From: Sequoia sempervirens | Lineage: Eukaryota; Streptophyta; Pinopsida; Cupressales; Cupressaceae | Length of the DNA: 64,000 nucleotides | Assembly (NCBI GenBank): GCA_007258455.2 | Contig: VDFB02000003.1 | Coordinates: 36,893,733 to 36,957,732, forward strand | Reading direction: 5' to 3' | Shown here: positions 1 through 11,723 of the stretch, piece after piece | Position numbering within the stretch: position 1 is the first letter of the stretch | How the letters are laid out: every line of letters starts with the position of its first letter | Program-made: the position numbers and the translations under genes | Notes under the pieces: model-generated | Told to the model about the DNA's origin: nothing | The model's input: the letters and a program-made list of their open reading frames with translations, nothing else | Databases searched by the model: none

Positions 1-636
1 GACTCCATGCATACAAATGAGTTCAAAGAAAATCCTTTTTCACCATGTACCAGTATCCCTGACATCAATGGTGATAAGTTGGATGCAGATTCTCAAACCC
101 TTGAGGGTGACATGTTTCAAGAGAGCGTTGGAAGTAAGACTTCATCTCAAGAAATCCAAAAAAAAATTGACTCTATACACGAGATGAATACAGAGATGTT
201 GGTTAGTGAATATCCCAGCTGCAAGACAAACCTTTCTTCAGTGATGTTTCATGAGCTGAGACCTCGAGAGGAGGAATTCATACAACACAAGTTTGCATCA
301 GTAACTAAAAATGTTCTGAGTCAGATGGTGTCCTTTCATTATCCTCTGTGTTTTAGTGATTTTCAGTTTGATTATGACATTAGGGATAGTAAAACGTGTT
401 TGTGGATAAATCATGACAAAGCTGAGAACCCACAACTGATAATATTTCAAGCTTTATACCCTCAGAATGAACTTATTGCACATAAACTTCATATTTATGA
501 GTATAAAGATAAATTTGCTAGGTTTAGAACTGTGCCTAGTAAGTTAAGATTGTTGCACATAATGAAAATCAGTCAAGTCAATGTACAATTTTTTACAATT
601 TTATGTTTGAAAAGCTTAGCTTTCAAGTTAGTTTAG
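1..636 (+). CDS. Unidentified ORF, open at the left edge
   Basis: An ATG at 7 gives 209 codons ending in TAG at 634-636, but the two codons before it are also open, so the frame may enter from outside the window. The predicted protein is acidic and polar in its first 90 residues and then has a more globular stretch around residues 95-200 (for example SFHYPLCFSDFQFDYDIR). I see no zinc knuckle, protease, integrase or RT motif and no membrane segment. It is followed by a T-rich tract like the 3' region of a retroelement, so it may be the last ORF of a long LTR element whose body lies to the left. I do not recognise the family. It could also be a chance opening in decayed DNA. Confidence 0.35.
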   Translation, partial: DSMHTNEFKENPFSPCTSIPDINGDKLDADSQTLEGDMFQESVGSKTSSQEIQKKIDSIHEMNTEMLVSEYPSCKTNLSSVMFHELRPREEEFIQHKFASVTKNVLSQMVSFHYPLCFSDFQFDYDIRDSKTCLWINHDKAENPQLIIFQALYPQNELIAHKLHIYEYKDKFARFRTVPSKLRLLHIMKISQVNVQFFTILCLKSLAFKLV

Positions 637-1711
637 GATTAGGAGTGGTTAGTGTTGGTTTTTGGTTTAGTTAGTTTTCTTTTTGTTTTTTTGTTTTCTT
701 TTTCGCGTGTCCTTTTTTTTTCTGTTTGTAAATAATTTGTTTGTTTTTCTGTTTGTAGATATTTTACTATTCTGCATGTGAATATTTTTGTTATTTTTTC
801 TTTCTTTCTTTCTATCCTTTTGTTTTGTTTGTTCTTTTGTGTCTGTTTCACTTAGTTCTTTGGGATTTCTCTATTCTTTCCACCTTGAAGCTATGGGTTG
901 TTATCTGAAGTATACTTTGGTCATTAGGAGAGAAGTGGTTTAGATATTTTCAAGTTTTTTGATTGGGTGAATTTGTCCTAAATTCGTTGTTTTATGCCCA
1001 TTGTCAATAAGAGTTGTGGAAAGTCTAGAAAACAAGGTGCAAAGTAAACAATCTTCATTGACTACCTCTAAATCTATCACAAATCATCAAGATCATCTCC
1101 TTTTGTAATGGTATATTTGTCCTAGGGCGATAGTGTTGTAAGATTTGAGTGAAAAATTCAATCCCCCAGATGTTGTTATGAGGTCCATGGTAGTGTTCAA
1201 CCCAAAACAGATGCCTGACATCTAACATATTGAGAAAGAAAAATTGAATGAAACTTCTGAAACTCCAAGAAAAGAGAAAAGAAAAGAAAAAAGACAGAAC
1301 TATCTAAAAGGAAGAGAAGACTCAATATGAATGGGTGATTCCAGTATCTCTACTGGGGCTATGGACGTCTGACTGGTAGTAGAGCAATGTTGTGAGAAAA
1401 CTAGAGGTATCTCCATCGGGGCTATGGATGCCTAACTGGCAGTGGAGCAATGCCCAGGATATCATTGCACAACAGCTAAAGGGAATCAATTCATGTAGTT
1501 CAAATCTTGCACATTGTTGTTCAAAAGATGAGGAAAACTTTATAAAAGATGATGCACCATCAAGCACACACATAGATTCAGGGATAGCCTGTGTTGATTT
1601 ACATTTGAGATTCTAGCTCAACCTTGGTTGTTAAAACTAACCCAACTGGAGTTGTGATGTTCATAAACTAGGAGTTTTGCGTAGCCATTTTCCTTGCTGA
1701 GTCACCATTTG
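637..1711. other. Non-coding T-rich tract and unassigned sequence
   Basis: From 640 to about 860 the plus strand is dominated by runs of T with scattered G and C. The small minus-strand ORF there is only the reverse reading of that low-complexity tract. The remainder has no coding signal that I can support, apart from the short direct repeat listed separately. Confidence 0.5.
1343..1455 (+). repeat. Two-copy direct repeat of about 50 bp
   Basis: Two units, about 1343-1391 and 1407-1455, share the pattern tatctc...ggggctatgga...ctgactgg.agt.gagcaatg with scattered substitutions. Small ORFs on both strands cross it, but the reading is not conserved between the units. Confidence 0.6.
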
Positions 1712-4700
1712 TTATGCCTTGCATAACCACCCCATTTTATTTTGGAACAAAATGGGTCCCCCTTTTTCTTTTGTTTTTTACCTTTGGTTATTTTCTTTGG
1801 TCTTAGGGATTCTTTCATTTTCCTCTGGGTTTGTCTTATGTTCTATCAAATTTTGGTCCTGCCTCAGCTTGAATGGGGTTTCCTTTTGTTAAAATTGAAG
1901 GCATGATGAACAATAGTTTATTTTATATGATTTGAGGACTAATGGAGACATTTGTGATTTTAGGATTCAATCATGCACCTAATAATATTTCTGAGGGAAC
2001 TCAATTGGAAAGCATACCTCAGTCACGTTTAGCATAAGACTCCTCAAGAAGAAAGTTGTTGGGACCTTCCAGATGTATTGTCGACTACCAGTGTGTTATT
2101 CATTTGTGATCCACTGGTCGCCATGACATCTTGGTTGCCATGAGGTTTTATATGTCTCTCCGCTTGGGAAGAAGTCTCACCGACCGTTGTGCGTTGAGCT
2201 AGCATTGCCGAAGGAATTTGGGTTCGGGGAAAAGTCTTCTTGACAAATGGAAGTCTCGGTGACAAGGGGTAGCGTAGGCATGAAGTCTCACCGACCAGGA
2301 AAAGTCTTGCCAAAAGGTTTGAGTTCGGCACAAGGGCGTGGCTTCGAGAAAAAGTCTCACTGATAGGGTGGACTCTTGCTGAAATGAAATGGCATCAGAG
2401 AGAATGGTTTGTGTTCGTTGTAAGGTCTCACCGATGAGGAGAGGTCTCGGCGAAAAGAGGTGTCATCGCTATGAAGTCCTGGCGATTGAGTGAGGTCTCG
2501 CTGAAATGAAATGGTGGTCCTCGGGTGAGCCCTCGCCAAAACAAAGTCGCTTCGATGAAAGGTCTCGCCAACCAAGAAAAGTCTCCTCGATAGTTGTTCA
2601 AAAGGTTTGTCTTAAGGGAGAAGGATATATTCACCATGAGGTCTAGTCGAATGGTAAAGGTCTCGCCGAAGGGTTCTCCCTTTTGTGTGATGTTTGGCTA
2701 ACTGCGAAGGGTCTCGGCGAAAGGGCGTGACTTCGGTGTAATGTCTTCGTGAATGGTAAAGGTCTCACCAACATAGGATGATATCGACGTAAGGTCTCGC
2801 CGATGATTGTTGGTCTCGGCAAAAAAGGATAGCCTTGGGGAGATGTCTTGCCGACACGAGGGGAGTCTCACCAAAAGGAAGGATTTGGCTCGAGGGGAAT
2901 GAAAGCGCTTGGCATGATATCTTGCCGACTAGCAGTAGTCTCGCCGACATGTTTTTTCCCTTCAGGGTAATGTTTGAAGCTCATCGTGATGTCATGTCGA
3001 CTGTGGGGAGTCTTACCGAAATAAGAATGAACTCGGGGAGACTCCTGGTCGAATGTTTTGGACTCGCTATGATGTCTGGCCGATGGCAATTGTCTCAGCG
3101 ACCACTGTGGATATTGATATAACTTGTTCACCTCAATATAAGGTCTTTTCGACCATCGTATGCTACGTCGATGGCTGCTATGAGGAATAATCACATCGGG
3201 GAGACATGATTAGTGTCTCACCGACATGTGATTTGGTGTGAACCACTTTTGACTGCCTGGTAATCTTACGTGGAGTGTGTTCACCCAATCTGAGGGAACT
3301 AAAGGGGGACCATTGACTGATTGACTACCCTTGTGAAGGAAATCAATAGAATGCAAATGACATGGACTCATTCTAAAATCAAAAGCAATGGACCAGTTCG
3401 ATGAACAATGGTGTGGAGATCTAAGGGAAAATCCGATGCTACTTCCAGAGGACGGTCAATTTGCAGGAAGAAGGCCCAAGGAAAGAAAGAAAGAACCACG
3501 AGTCTCAGGGATAGCTGTGAGATCTACTGGAAAAAAAGAAAATCAATATTAATGGTAAACCTCTAGGGCATTCAAAGCAACTCTGATGGAAGTTCAAAGG
3601 TGGACATGGAGGCCAGAAGTTAATGTTGCGGTTGTAAAAGATCTGAAGGCTTATCCTGAGGGCGATCCTTCACTGACATGGACACTGGGGATGCACATTG
3701 AATACAACATTAACTTCATTCAAAAAAGATCTAAGGGCCGACCCTTCTGAAAAAGGATATTTTTGTAAACCCTAAAGCAGGGGACAACACATTCTTTTTG
3801 GGGCACATTCTGTATATATGGCATTGTTGCCTCATTGTAAAAATATAGTACAACGGGGAGACAAAACTCCATCCTGTTTCTTTGTAATGGGAGCTTCTTT
3901 TGTCTTCTTAGTTAGAAGTTAGATTCAGTATAGATGGTGATGTATCCTTCTGGTTCTCTTAGTATAGATGGAAACAATTTGAAGACATAGGTTTTCTGTA
4001 CACTGGTCATTGTACCAGATTTGTAAATGTTGCTTATCTGTTTCACTAACAGTAGAAGCAACTAGATTTAAATCTACTTCATATTGTGTTCCTGAATGTT
4101 ATTCATCTTCAGTTAATCATTTGATTTGAAAAGCTTTCAAGGAATGAAATCTTATTTTATGTTTTGTCTAAATGGTGATTTAAAATCTGTTGTTGAAGTA
4201 AGCACTATGAATGAATGAAACTATGTGTTAACCACAAGTTAATTTTGTTCTGTAGTTTTAGTTAGGAATTCCTTGGAAGGTAACAAGTCTGGTTAAGTTA
4301 GATGAATTATTATTCTCTTTAGTTCCAAAGCCTTGATCTATCTTTTTCTATTTCTTTAAAAACCCCGGTTAAAGTAGGTTTGAATTTATGTTTGATCTTA
4401 GAACAATCCAGAAACTCAACACCAGCAGGCCCCTTGAACATTACAGTTCACATCAACCATTAAGTGAAATCAACACAGTTGAGAACCAATTACCAGGACC
4501 TTGGGAGTTAGATATCCATGTGTTATTCTTTCTCTTTCAGGAGAGCAGAATAGTAATATTTTTCTTAACTATTGTTGTGCTCATCTGAAGCCTCTAAGGA
4601 TAGAATCCCTAGGGACAAGCAACAATATGTGGAATCTTCAAGGATATTTGATCTTTCCATTTAGGGTTTGAAATTTGATGACTTGTTCAATGTTTGTTTC

Positions 4701-4821
4701 AAAATTTTAGATCCAAGAAAAGTATTTAACTGACTCACAAATTTCACAACCCTAGGATAGAAAGGACAATATTTTTTGATTCCCCACTTGGATTTCTCCA
4801 AACATTGAGACAAACTGAACA
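1712..4821 (+). other. Possible long LTR-like block (tentative)
   Basis: The block starts TGTTATGCC and could end ...ACTGAACA at 4821, just before a PBS-like TTGGCGACACTGG at 4831 that resembles the TGGCGAC-type primer sites of plant Tat/Ogre gypsy elements. If real, this would be a 3.1 kb LTR. Against it, no second copy is in the window and I found no TSD. Apart from the GTCTC motif array inside it, I can support no gene here; the 66-codon ORF at 4388-4588 has no recognisable feature. Confidence 0.22.
2160..3235 (+). repeat. Degenerate GTCTCGCCGA motif array
   Basis: About 28-30 variants of a decamer (GTCTCGCCGA, GTCTCACCGA, GTCTCGGCGA, GTCTTGCCGA) recur every 20-60 bases, usually after AAG or AAAG, for example near 2170, 2283, 2422, 2441, 2658, 2719, 2792, 2842, 2937 and 3213. 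The spacers are not obviously conserved, so this is a motif field more than a simple satellite. The block is clearly richer in G and C than its surroundings. Overlapping ORFs on both strands are by-products: none persists across the array. Confidence 0.8.
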
Positions 4822-5482
4822 ATTAGAGATTTGGCGACACTGGCTCCCCTCCATGACACACACTTCTTTGGACCACCAAATCTCAAAATCCTAAAGATTT
4901 GGAGACCTTAAGGATTTACTTTGTTTCTACTTTGAATAGTAAAAATGTGGGGTGGCTTTAGAACGACTGTTCTTGCACCAACAAATAGTGAGGATTTTGG
5001 CCTCTAAACAAATTAGTTCTTAGTTCGGGTAATCGGGGACATGGCACCTTGTGAGGATCCAGCAAGCCACTAAAGGCTTTAATCAATCTTACTCGGGGTT
5101 CTTATACTTTTTATAGTAGTACCCCATTCTGAAAGACACTGTATGGCTAAGGTCTACATACCATGAGGACTTGACAGTTTAGTCTTATCCATTTATATAC
5201 TAGCCTAAGTAAAAAAACCAATTGGAGTCACCTTCGAGTTATTCTTATGTAGGCCCCTCTAAAGGTAACAAAAGCGAGAGAGTACACTTGTAGTTCAACC
5301 ACCCAATTTGTGTAAAGCAAAAGGAGGGGAAACACACAATGTCTCTTTCTCAGACTAGCATGATTGATCAATTTTAAACCCAAATTTGAAATGTGTAGGT
5401 AATATTTTAGACAACCAATGTCACTAGAATGATTTTAATTCTCAATATTGCTAGAAAATGTGAGAGAAGTGCATACGCATTT
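4822..5482. other. Unassigned DNA left of the gypsy-like insertion
   Basis: It contains the PBS-like TTGGCGACACTGG at 4831. Otherwise it is AT-rich and has no ORF that I can support. The last five bases, cattt at 5478-5482, are the left half of the imperfect TSD of the following element. Confidence 0.4.
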
Positions 5483-7085
5483 TGTGTCATAGAAAAATGG
5501 CCCCTTGTCATTTTCATGGTCTTTTAAGCCTTGCTTCACAATGCTTGGTCCATTTTTCTTTGATTTAATGTTGCAATGTGGCTTGAATACTCACATTAGG
5601 TCCTTAAAATTCAAATTATGGCATCTTGTGAAGGTTTTGTGAAGTGTTGTAAAAAAATTCTACACTTTTCTAGAATCTATTCATTACAATTCACCTAAAA
5701 ATCACCTTTTCATCACTCATCAAGTCCTATTTTAAAGTGTTGTAAAGTCTTGTAACAAGATTTCACTCTTTTCTAGGCATAATTTCACTATTTACACATT
5801 TCTTATGCTTAATTGACCCCTTTATCCCCTTATAAGGCTTAATTAAGTTTTTTTTTGAATTTAAACCTGAAAAATAACATTAAATGTGACTTAATTCCCA
5901 ACACCCACTTTCAAGCCCAAGGTGGGACCCATTCACCATGGGTGGCGAATGAGTCCCTCTTGACTCAAAATTCAAAATATTTTAAAGTTTCTTTGGGGTT
6001 TTTATTTAAAATCAAATTATGTTGGCCTGTGATGAGGTATTATCGGGTTACTAAGGCATAAGTGTGTATACATATGTGTTTTTCACCTCATTTTACATCT
6101 TCTAAATCATCAAGCAATCTTTTCATTCATTAAATAATTTGAACACTTTGCATCCTCTAATCAAGCATTCAAGAGAAACCATTGTTATATCTTCAGATTT
6201 TCTTCAATAAGGGTTTGGCAAGTTGGTAGCATTTGCATGTTATTTGTTTATCATTCTCTTTCATTTCATTATTTCATTAAGGGTTTGATTACCAAAGTGG
6301 GATTTGACCAAGGCAAATCCCTCTAACCTAACCCTTAACCATTTCCCCCCTTTTGCATGTGTGTTTGCAGACTTGTGTATGCAGATTTGACAAGCATTTA
6401 GGTGTTGAAAAGTGGACAAGAATTCAACAAAGTGTTTCAAGTCAACTACATCCTATTTCAAGCTTGGAGAAGACATTTTGTCTATTTTCTGTAGATTTGA
6501 CTTCAACAACCCAATAAGCAGTCAACCTCAAATCTAGTGCTACAAAATTGATCTCTAATGTCTTAGAATTTTGGGAGTGGATTTATTCACCATAAATGGT
6601 GAATGAGTCCCACCTTAAGGATGGAAATCCAGATTCTAGATCCCGACACTCAAAAACCAGTTTCCGACAGTTTTCATCAGAAGTAGGACTGATTCGCCAT
6701 CAGTGGCGAATGAATCCCACTATTGATTTTTAGTAATTTCTATCAACATTCAGAAGATTCCAAATTCTCCATTCTCTACCCAGGTGCACTCTAAATCAAC
6801 CTTTTTCTATTATGTTTTACATTTGTTCATTCTTCGTTCATGTTTGCATATCACATTGTGTTTTCCAACATTACATAATTCTTAAGATTTGCATTCATAA
6901 TTAGTCAAATAGATCATCCAATTGCACTTAGTTCATTCCATTTATTCTAAATAACATCATACATTGCATAATTTGAGTGAACCTAACGTAGATCTTTTGA
7001 GTGGGGTTTATCTCTCTGCTTTTAGGTGAAACATCCTAAGAGTGCAAGAGTAGCCTATAAACCCTACCCAAAAATCTACGACTCA
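5483..7085 (+). repeat. 5' LTR of gypsy-like element
   Basis: The LTR is 1.6 kb, starts TGTGTCATAG and ends actca, where the other copies have ggttca. It aligns along its length with 10711-13038 (minus the insertion there) and with the reverse complement of 60485-62115. It contains three copies of the hairpin motif, near 5924-5957, 6579-6610 and 6686-6717. The small ORF at 5855-6061 lies wholly inside the LTR and is not conserved as coding. Confidence 0.85.
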
Positions 7086-7538
7086 TTTTAGTGAACCTGC
7101 ATATTGAGCAATTTACATTTCTGATTTCCATTGCATATTGTATCCTAGACTTCATTTGCATCAACATTCAATTAGGGTATTGTCTTGTTTTTGCATCCTA
7201 GGGTTTCTCAAATTGCATTAGTGAATGACTCATTTAGATTTCATTTTTACATTGCATATCATTGAAAAAAATAAAATATGCATTTGCATCCTTTATTGGC
7301 ATATGAAAAGCATTAAATTCATTTTAAATTTTTTGAAAAACAGAAAAAAATATCATAGTTCCATACTCATTCGCCACCCTGGGCAAATAGTCTGCCTCCA
7401 CATTTCATAATGCACTTTCAGGAATTTTCTAGGTATTTCCTACATTATACTTTTTTGTAGTTTCTTTTTGTTTTTCTTTCTAGAATCTTTGTTTTCTATA
7501 ATTTCTTGCATCTTCTTTTACTTTCATTCATTTTCATC

Positions 7539-8242
7539 ATGGCATTTTCTTTTAATAAGTTTTGGAATTCATTGAAATCCTTAGTAGACATGTCCAATTG
7601 TGCCTTTGGTTGTGACCCTAATGACCTTGAGCTTCCTCATGCTCCTTCAACTCCTCGTGAATTTCCTCCTTGTGATGTAGACATGATTGGAGAAGATGAT
7701 GCTAGCATGAACAAGTTCTTCAATGAATGTTTTGATAACCTAGAAGTCAATGCAGCCTTTTACCTATCCATGAAGCCACAAGATCTTCCTACTGTTGCAC
7801 CTCCTAATCATTTTTCATATTTACATCCTGAAATAAATAAAGGACCTAGTTCCTCTCAACCAACACATCCTCGCCCATTTTATGATCACAAAGTCACAAA
7901 CACTCCCTTAAACCTTGAAAAAACATATGGTAAAGGCTTTACTATCCTAAGTAAACAAGGTTGTGACACAACACATGAGCATGACATTCATCAACTTCTA
8001 GAACAAAAACCAACATAAGAAAATACAATAGAACTAGGATATCAAGATCCTCCTCATATTGACAAACCTCATTTTGAATATTGGAGACTTTGAGATGATG
8101 ATACTATGATCTTTGATTCTCCTCCTAACTTAAAAATTATCCTTCCATGTGAACGACCTGATTCTAATGACAAGGATGCTAGGATCTTCATGGGTCCTCT
8201 TCATTCTTCCATTCATAAAAAAGGAGAATCTAGCAAATGAAA
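7539..8242 (+). pseudogene. gag-like ORF remnant, N-terminal part
   Basis: I prefer the ATG at 7539 (context catcATGGCA) over the TTG at 7506. The frame is open to TAA at 8016-8018 and continues in the same phase past a TGA in the 8080s (L* before DDDTM) to about 8240, so the ancestral product had about 234 residues. It is proline-rich and acidic, with segments such as ELPHAPSTPREFPPCDVD. Position after the 5' LTR and the downstream C-YH..H.TE.C-like motif suggest a diverged gypsy gag. No catalytic motif is present. The family is not securely recognised. Confidence 0.5.
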
Positions 8243-8249
8243 ATGACTT

Positions 8250-8572
8250 TACAAATTGAAGAAACTCAAGTTTTGTGCACATCCTCTAGACCTGAATGTG
8301 AACTTAGGAGACTTCAGCTACTTTTAAACAAAGGCCTTACACTCTTAGCGCCTATGAATAGGTTGGTGATCCATCCTAAAGATTCTAACATACCATATTG
8401 AAAATATCATCATGTTCTTGTACATCAGACTGAAGAATGATGGACATTGAATGACATATTGAACAAGTATCACTTCACTGGTACTGATGCTTTCGCATCA
8501 TTCCTTAAAACAAAATCCTTTTATCATGCCATTGTTGTAGAATTTTTCATTCTCACTATTGCATGATCCCTC
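8250..8572 (+). pseudogene. gag-like remnant with HH-x3-H-x4-C motif
   Basis: After a frame change from the upstream piece, one frame reads RPECELRRLQLLLNKG, then KYHHVLVHQTEE*WTLND and onward to about 8570, with two in-frame stops. The KYHH...H.TEE.WTL pattern resembles the degenerate zinc-binding segment (C-x2-H-x3-GH-x4-C..L) near the end of Tat/Athila-type gag proteins. This is family knowledge applied by eye. A database profile search with the two pieces joined in silico would settle it. Confidence 0.45.
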
Positions 8573-8904
8573 CCATCACCTTTCTTGGCTCATTCTTTCC
8601 TCACATCCGATGGGGGGAAATAATTTTTTAGCCTTATCCTAGTAATGCATTTGTTCTTGTCTCTTAACTGCATTATTCATTTTCCGCTTATATTACTTAA
8701 GATTTTGAAGTCAATAACTCAGTTAATGGTTGACTTACATTTTCATTACTAGTTCCTTTTACATTTTCCTTTTTCTTTGATTTGCTTGTATGTCCATATC
8801 GTGTTCCCCCGTAATGTGTGTTTGATGTTCTCTCTTTGTACACTTATTCTATTTGTACCTCTATTCTTCTATATGTCGTGCATCACCTTGTTCTATTTTT
8901 CTTT

Positions 8905-9525
8905 TATGTTTTTCCTTTTTGGGATGACACAAAGCATAGAGACACCCTGTGTCTCTTCCATCTTGACCCAAAAGGTCCTTTTATTTTTGTTTTTTGTTTT
9001 TTTTTCCTTTTGGGATGACACAAAGCATAGAGATGCTATGTCTCTTCCATGTTGACCCAAAAGGTCCTTTTATTTTTTATTTTTTGTGTTTTTCTTTTGG
9101 GGATGACACAAAGCATAGTGACACCCTATGTCTCTTCCATGTTGACCCAAAAGGCCATTTTATTTTTCATTTTTGTTTTGTGTTTTCCTTTTGGGGAAGA
9201 CGCAAAGCATAGAGACACCCTATGTCTCTTCCATGTTGACCCAAGAGGTCCTTTTCTTCTTCACTTATGTTTTGTGTTTTTTCCTTTTGGGGATGCCGCA
9301 AGGCATTGAGACCGCAATGTCTCCTTCATGTTGACCCAAAAAAAATTCCTTTTCTTTTTTATTTTCATTTTCTTTTCACCTGTGTTTCTCCTTTTGGGGA
9401 TGATGCAAAGTGTTAAGACCGCAATGTCTCTTCCATGTTGACCAAAAATGAACTTTGTTTTCCTTTTTTTTTGCTCTCTTTGTGTCATTCTTCCAATTCT
9501 ATGTGCTTTGGGGAATGATGATAGT
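8905..9525 (+). repeat. Tandem array, 6-7 units of about 88-107 bp
   Basis: Each unit reads ttttggggatgacacaaagc, then a gagac..atgtctcttccatgttgaccca block, then a T-rich tail. Anchors fall at 8923, 9014, 9102, 9196, 9292 and 9399, with a decayed last unit near 9515, so the spacing drifts from 88 to about 110. A reverse copy with about five units lies at 63300-63775 in the second element. ORFs across the array only reflect the repeat and are not conserved in frame. Confidence 0.85.
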
Positions 9526-10696
9526 TATGAGCTCTTTCATAAAAACATTGTAGCAATTAACATACTGACCCCAAAATTGATAGATCCCTTATGTGTTTGG
9601 TGTGTTCCTTTCTAGAGGGAAATTCCCTTTTATTTTGTTTTCTCTTTCATTTACATGACATAGCCTTCCTTAGAAACATATGAATTGGCATAAGGGCTTT
9701 CCAAGTTGGCTCTCATGTCTTGTTTTCTTTTTTACATTTTCTTTCCTTTACTACTGAAAGTAATTGCTCACAGAATGATGTGTAGCAATTCCTTTAAAGT
9801 GGGGGGCATACATTGGCATACTTTCATTTGCATTCTTGGTTCTTAGTGCAGCCTTGTCACTTCATATGATGTGTTCATCACTTTGTGGATGACATTGGGT
9901 TTGATGTCCTTCATAAGTGTGATCTATCTTAGCATATTACATTCCTCTTAGTGGACTAATTTGATGCACTGCATCCCCTAAGTTGTAAATATTTTATTCT
10001 TTGATTGGTCCTCTATTGGAGACATCAGACACAATGTTCCCTAAGTGATATACCTTGCATGGACTTAACAAGACTCCTTTGAACATATTTTACATGTTAC
10101 ATTTTTGCATTTTACATTTTTTCCACCTTGCATAATGCAACTTGCATGCCTGTGGTACCTTGCTTTTTGTTCATGAGTTCTAAGCATACGAAGCTTTGCT
10201 TGTCTCATGAAGCATGAACCATAATTTTCCCTTGTGGCACCTTGTTAAATTTATCAGGAGGAATAACTTTAATATGGTTGAGCGGGAATCCCATTCAACG
10301 ACATGACTTTCCCCATAGCCACCTTTGTGTTTGTGACTCCATACCAACTAGCGTATGTATTTCACCTTTTTAGGTCTACTCACTTGACGGACTACCATGA
10401 GTTCTGTCACCCCATAGTGAGTATGCATTCTCTTTTTCTCACAAACAACCTAGATCTAATCCACAACTAGTTGGATAGACGATCGAAGCTCAAATCAATT
10501 CTCCATTTTCTTCTTTCAACACATGTGTGTTCCTTTGTTCTTATGTCCAGTTTTCTGTGGGATCTTCATCCTAGGGGTTTGATCATCCCTCTTGATCATT
10601 TTCATTCCATCTTGCTAGTGTAAGTGCATTGGGACCTCTCCCTCGATATTCATGGCTACTTTAGTGTGAGTTTGAAGCAACTTCATCCACTCACTG
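9526..10696. other. Interior non-coding region of gypsy-like element
   Basis: There is no ORF that I can support. The whole stretch is matched in reverse by 62131-63290 in the second copy, so it is a conserved part of the element rather than random flanking DNA. Confidence 0.6.
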
Positions 10697-10710
10697 AAGT
10701 GGGGGCTAAA
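10697..10710 (+). other. Polypurine tract before 3' LTR
   Basis: The sequence gaagtgggggctaaa abuts the LTR start TGTGTC. The same tract (aaagtgggggctaaa) sits in reverse at 62116-62130 in the second copy. It would prime plus-strand DNA synthesis. Confidence 0.8.
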
Positions 10711-10955
10711 TGTGTCATAGAAAAATGGACCCTTGTCATTTTCATGGTCTTTTAGGCCTTGCTTCATGATGCTTGGTCCATTTTTCTTTGATTTAATGTT
10801 GCAATGTGGCTTGAATAATCACTTTAGGTCCTTGAAATTCAAATTATGATGTCTTTTAAAGGTGTTGTGAAGTGTTGTAAAACATTTCTACACTTTCTAG
10901 ACATCATGTCCTATTTTGAAGTGTTGTAAAGTCTTGTAACAAGATTTGACACTTA

Positions 10956-11723
10956 ATTATGTGCAGGATCATCATGGAAAAAATAGGCCCTTAAGTGGCA
11001 AAAAATTTAGAAAAATCAGAGTTAGGAAACTTAACGAAAAAAATTGAATAAGTTATCTATATTATTTCAAAAATATGTAAGAATAGAATATGTAGCAAAT
11101 TGAATGTAGTTTCTAAACTACTAGGTTTATTTTAAAAATATCTATTTGGTGAAAATTTGAAATTTCAATGCAGTAGTACTTAAATTTTAGGGAAAAATAA
11201 GAAGTAGGTGTCTGTCTGACCACCCTAACCACAATAAAATGATAATATTTTTTTATAAGATTTTAGATATAAGTAGAGGACTCATGTTCCAATGTGATGC
11301 ATATTGTTTTGTAAATTTTTTCCAAGTAAATAATTAATTATTATTTTTTTATTACAACTTTTAAAAATATAAAACTCATATCTGACCACCTTAGATTGGT
11401 CAAAACTTCATAAATTATTTTTTTAATCCTATAGTATCGAAGCATAGAATGTGATGCATGTTTCAGATTCAAAAATGTGATATTGCTTGAAAGCTATAGA
11501 TGTTTCAATTAGCCTATCAATCAAGACTTTAGTCATAATTCAAATAGAAAATAAATAATAATTATTTATTAAATTAAAAGTAAAGCATAATTTATATTGG
11601 TGGAAATCTAAGAATCTCCTTTAAAAACCATTTTTGTTTTATCAATTTTGGGTACAAAAAAAGTCATCAGCCACATACCCATCATATCGCCACTTTTTGG
11701 CCCATCATGATCCTGCACATTCC
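10956..11723. mobile_element. Non-autonomous DNA transposon with 19-bp TIRs
   Basis: Terminal inverted repeats atgtgcaggatcatcatgg (10959-10977) and the reverse complement of cccatcatgatcctgcacat (11701-11720) match at 18 of 19 positions. The insert is flanked by cactta at 10950-10955 and 11724-11729, read as a 6-bp TSD. The insert is absent from the equivalent site of the other two LTR copies, which shows it is a discrete insertion. It has no ORF and is very AT-rich. The short segments tctgaccacc and aatgtgatgcat each occur twice inside it. The superfamily is undetermined. Confidence 0.8.

Noticed and set aside
2044..3194. ORFs on both strands across the GTCTC motif field
   Set aside because: They follow the repeat and stop or shift within it; no conserved protein pattern emerges.
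5855..6061. 68-codon ORF resembling those at 11808 and 61400 (minus)
   Set aside because: All three are readings of the same LTR block upstream of its TATA box. The similarity is due to the repeat, not to a conserved gene.
8777..9488. Several overlapping ORFs with repeated DDTKHRDTLCLFHVDPKG-type peptides
   Set aside because: They are translations of the approximately 90-bp tandem array. The frame changes between units and the reverse copy at 63300-63775 does not keep it.
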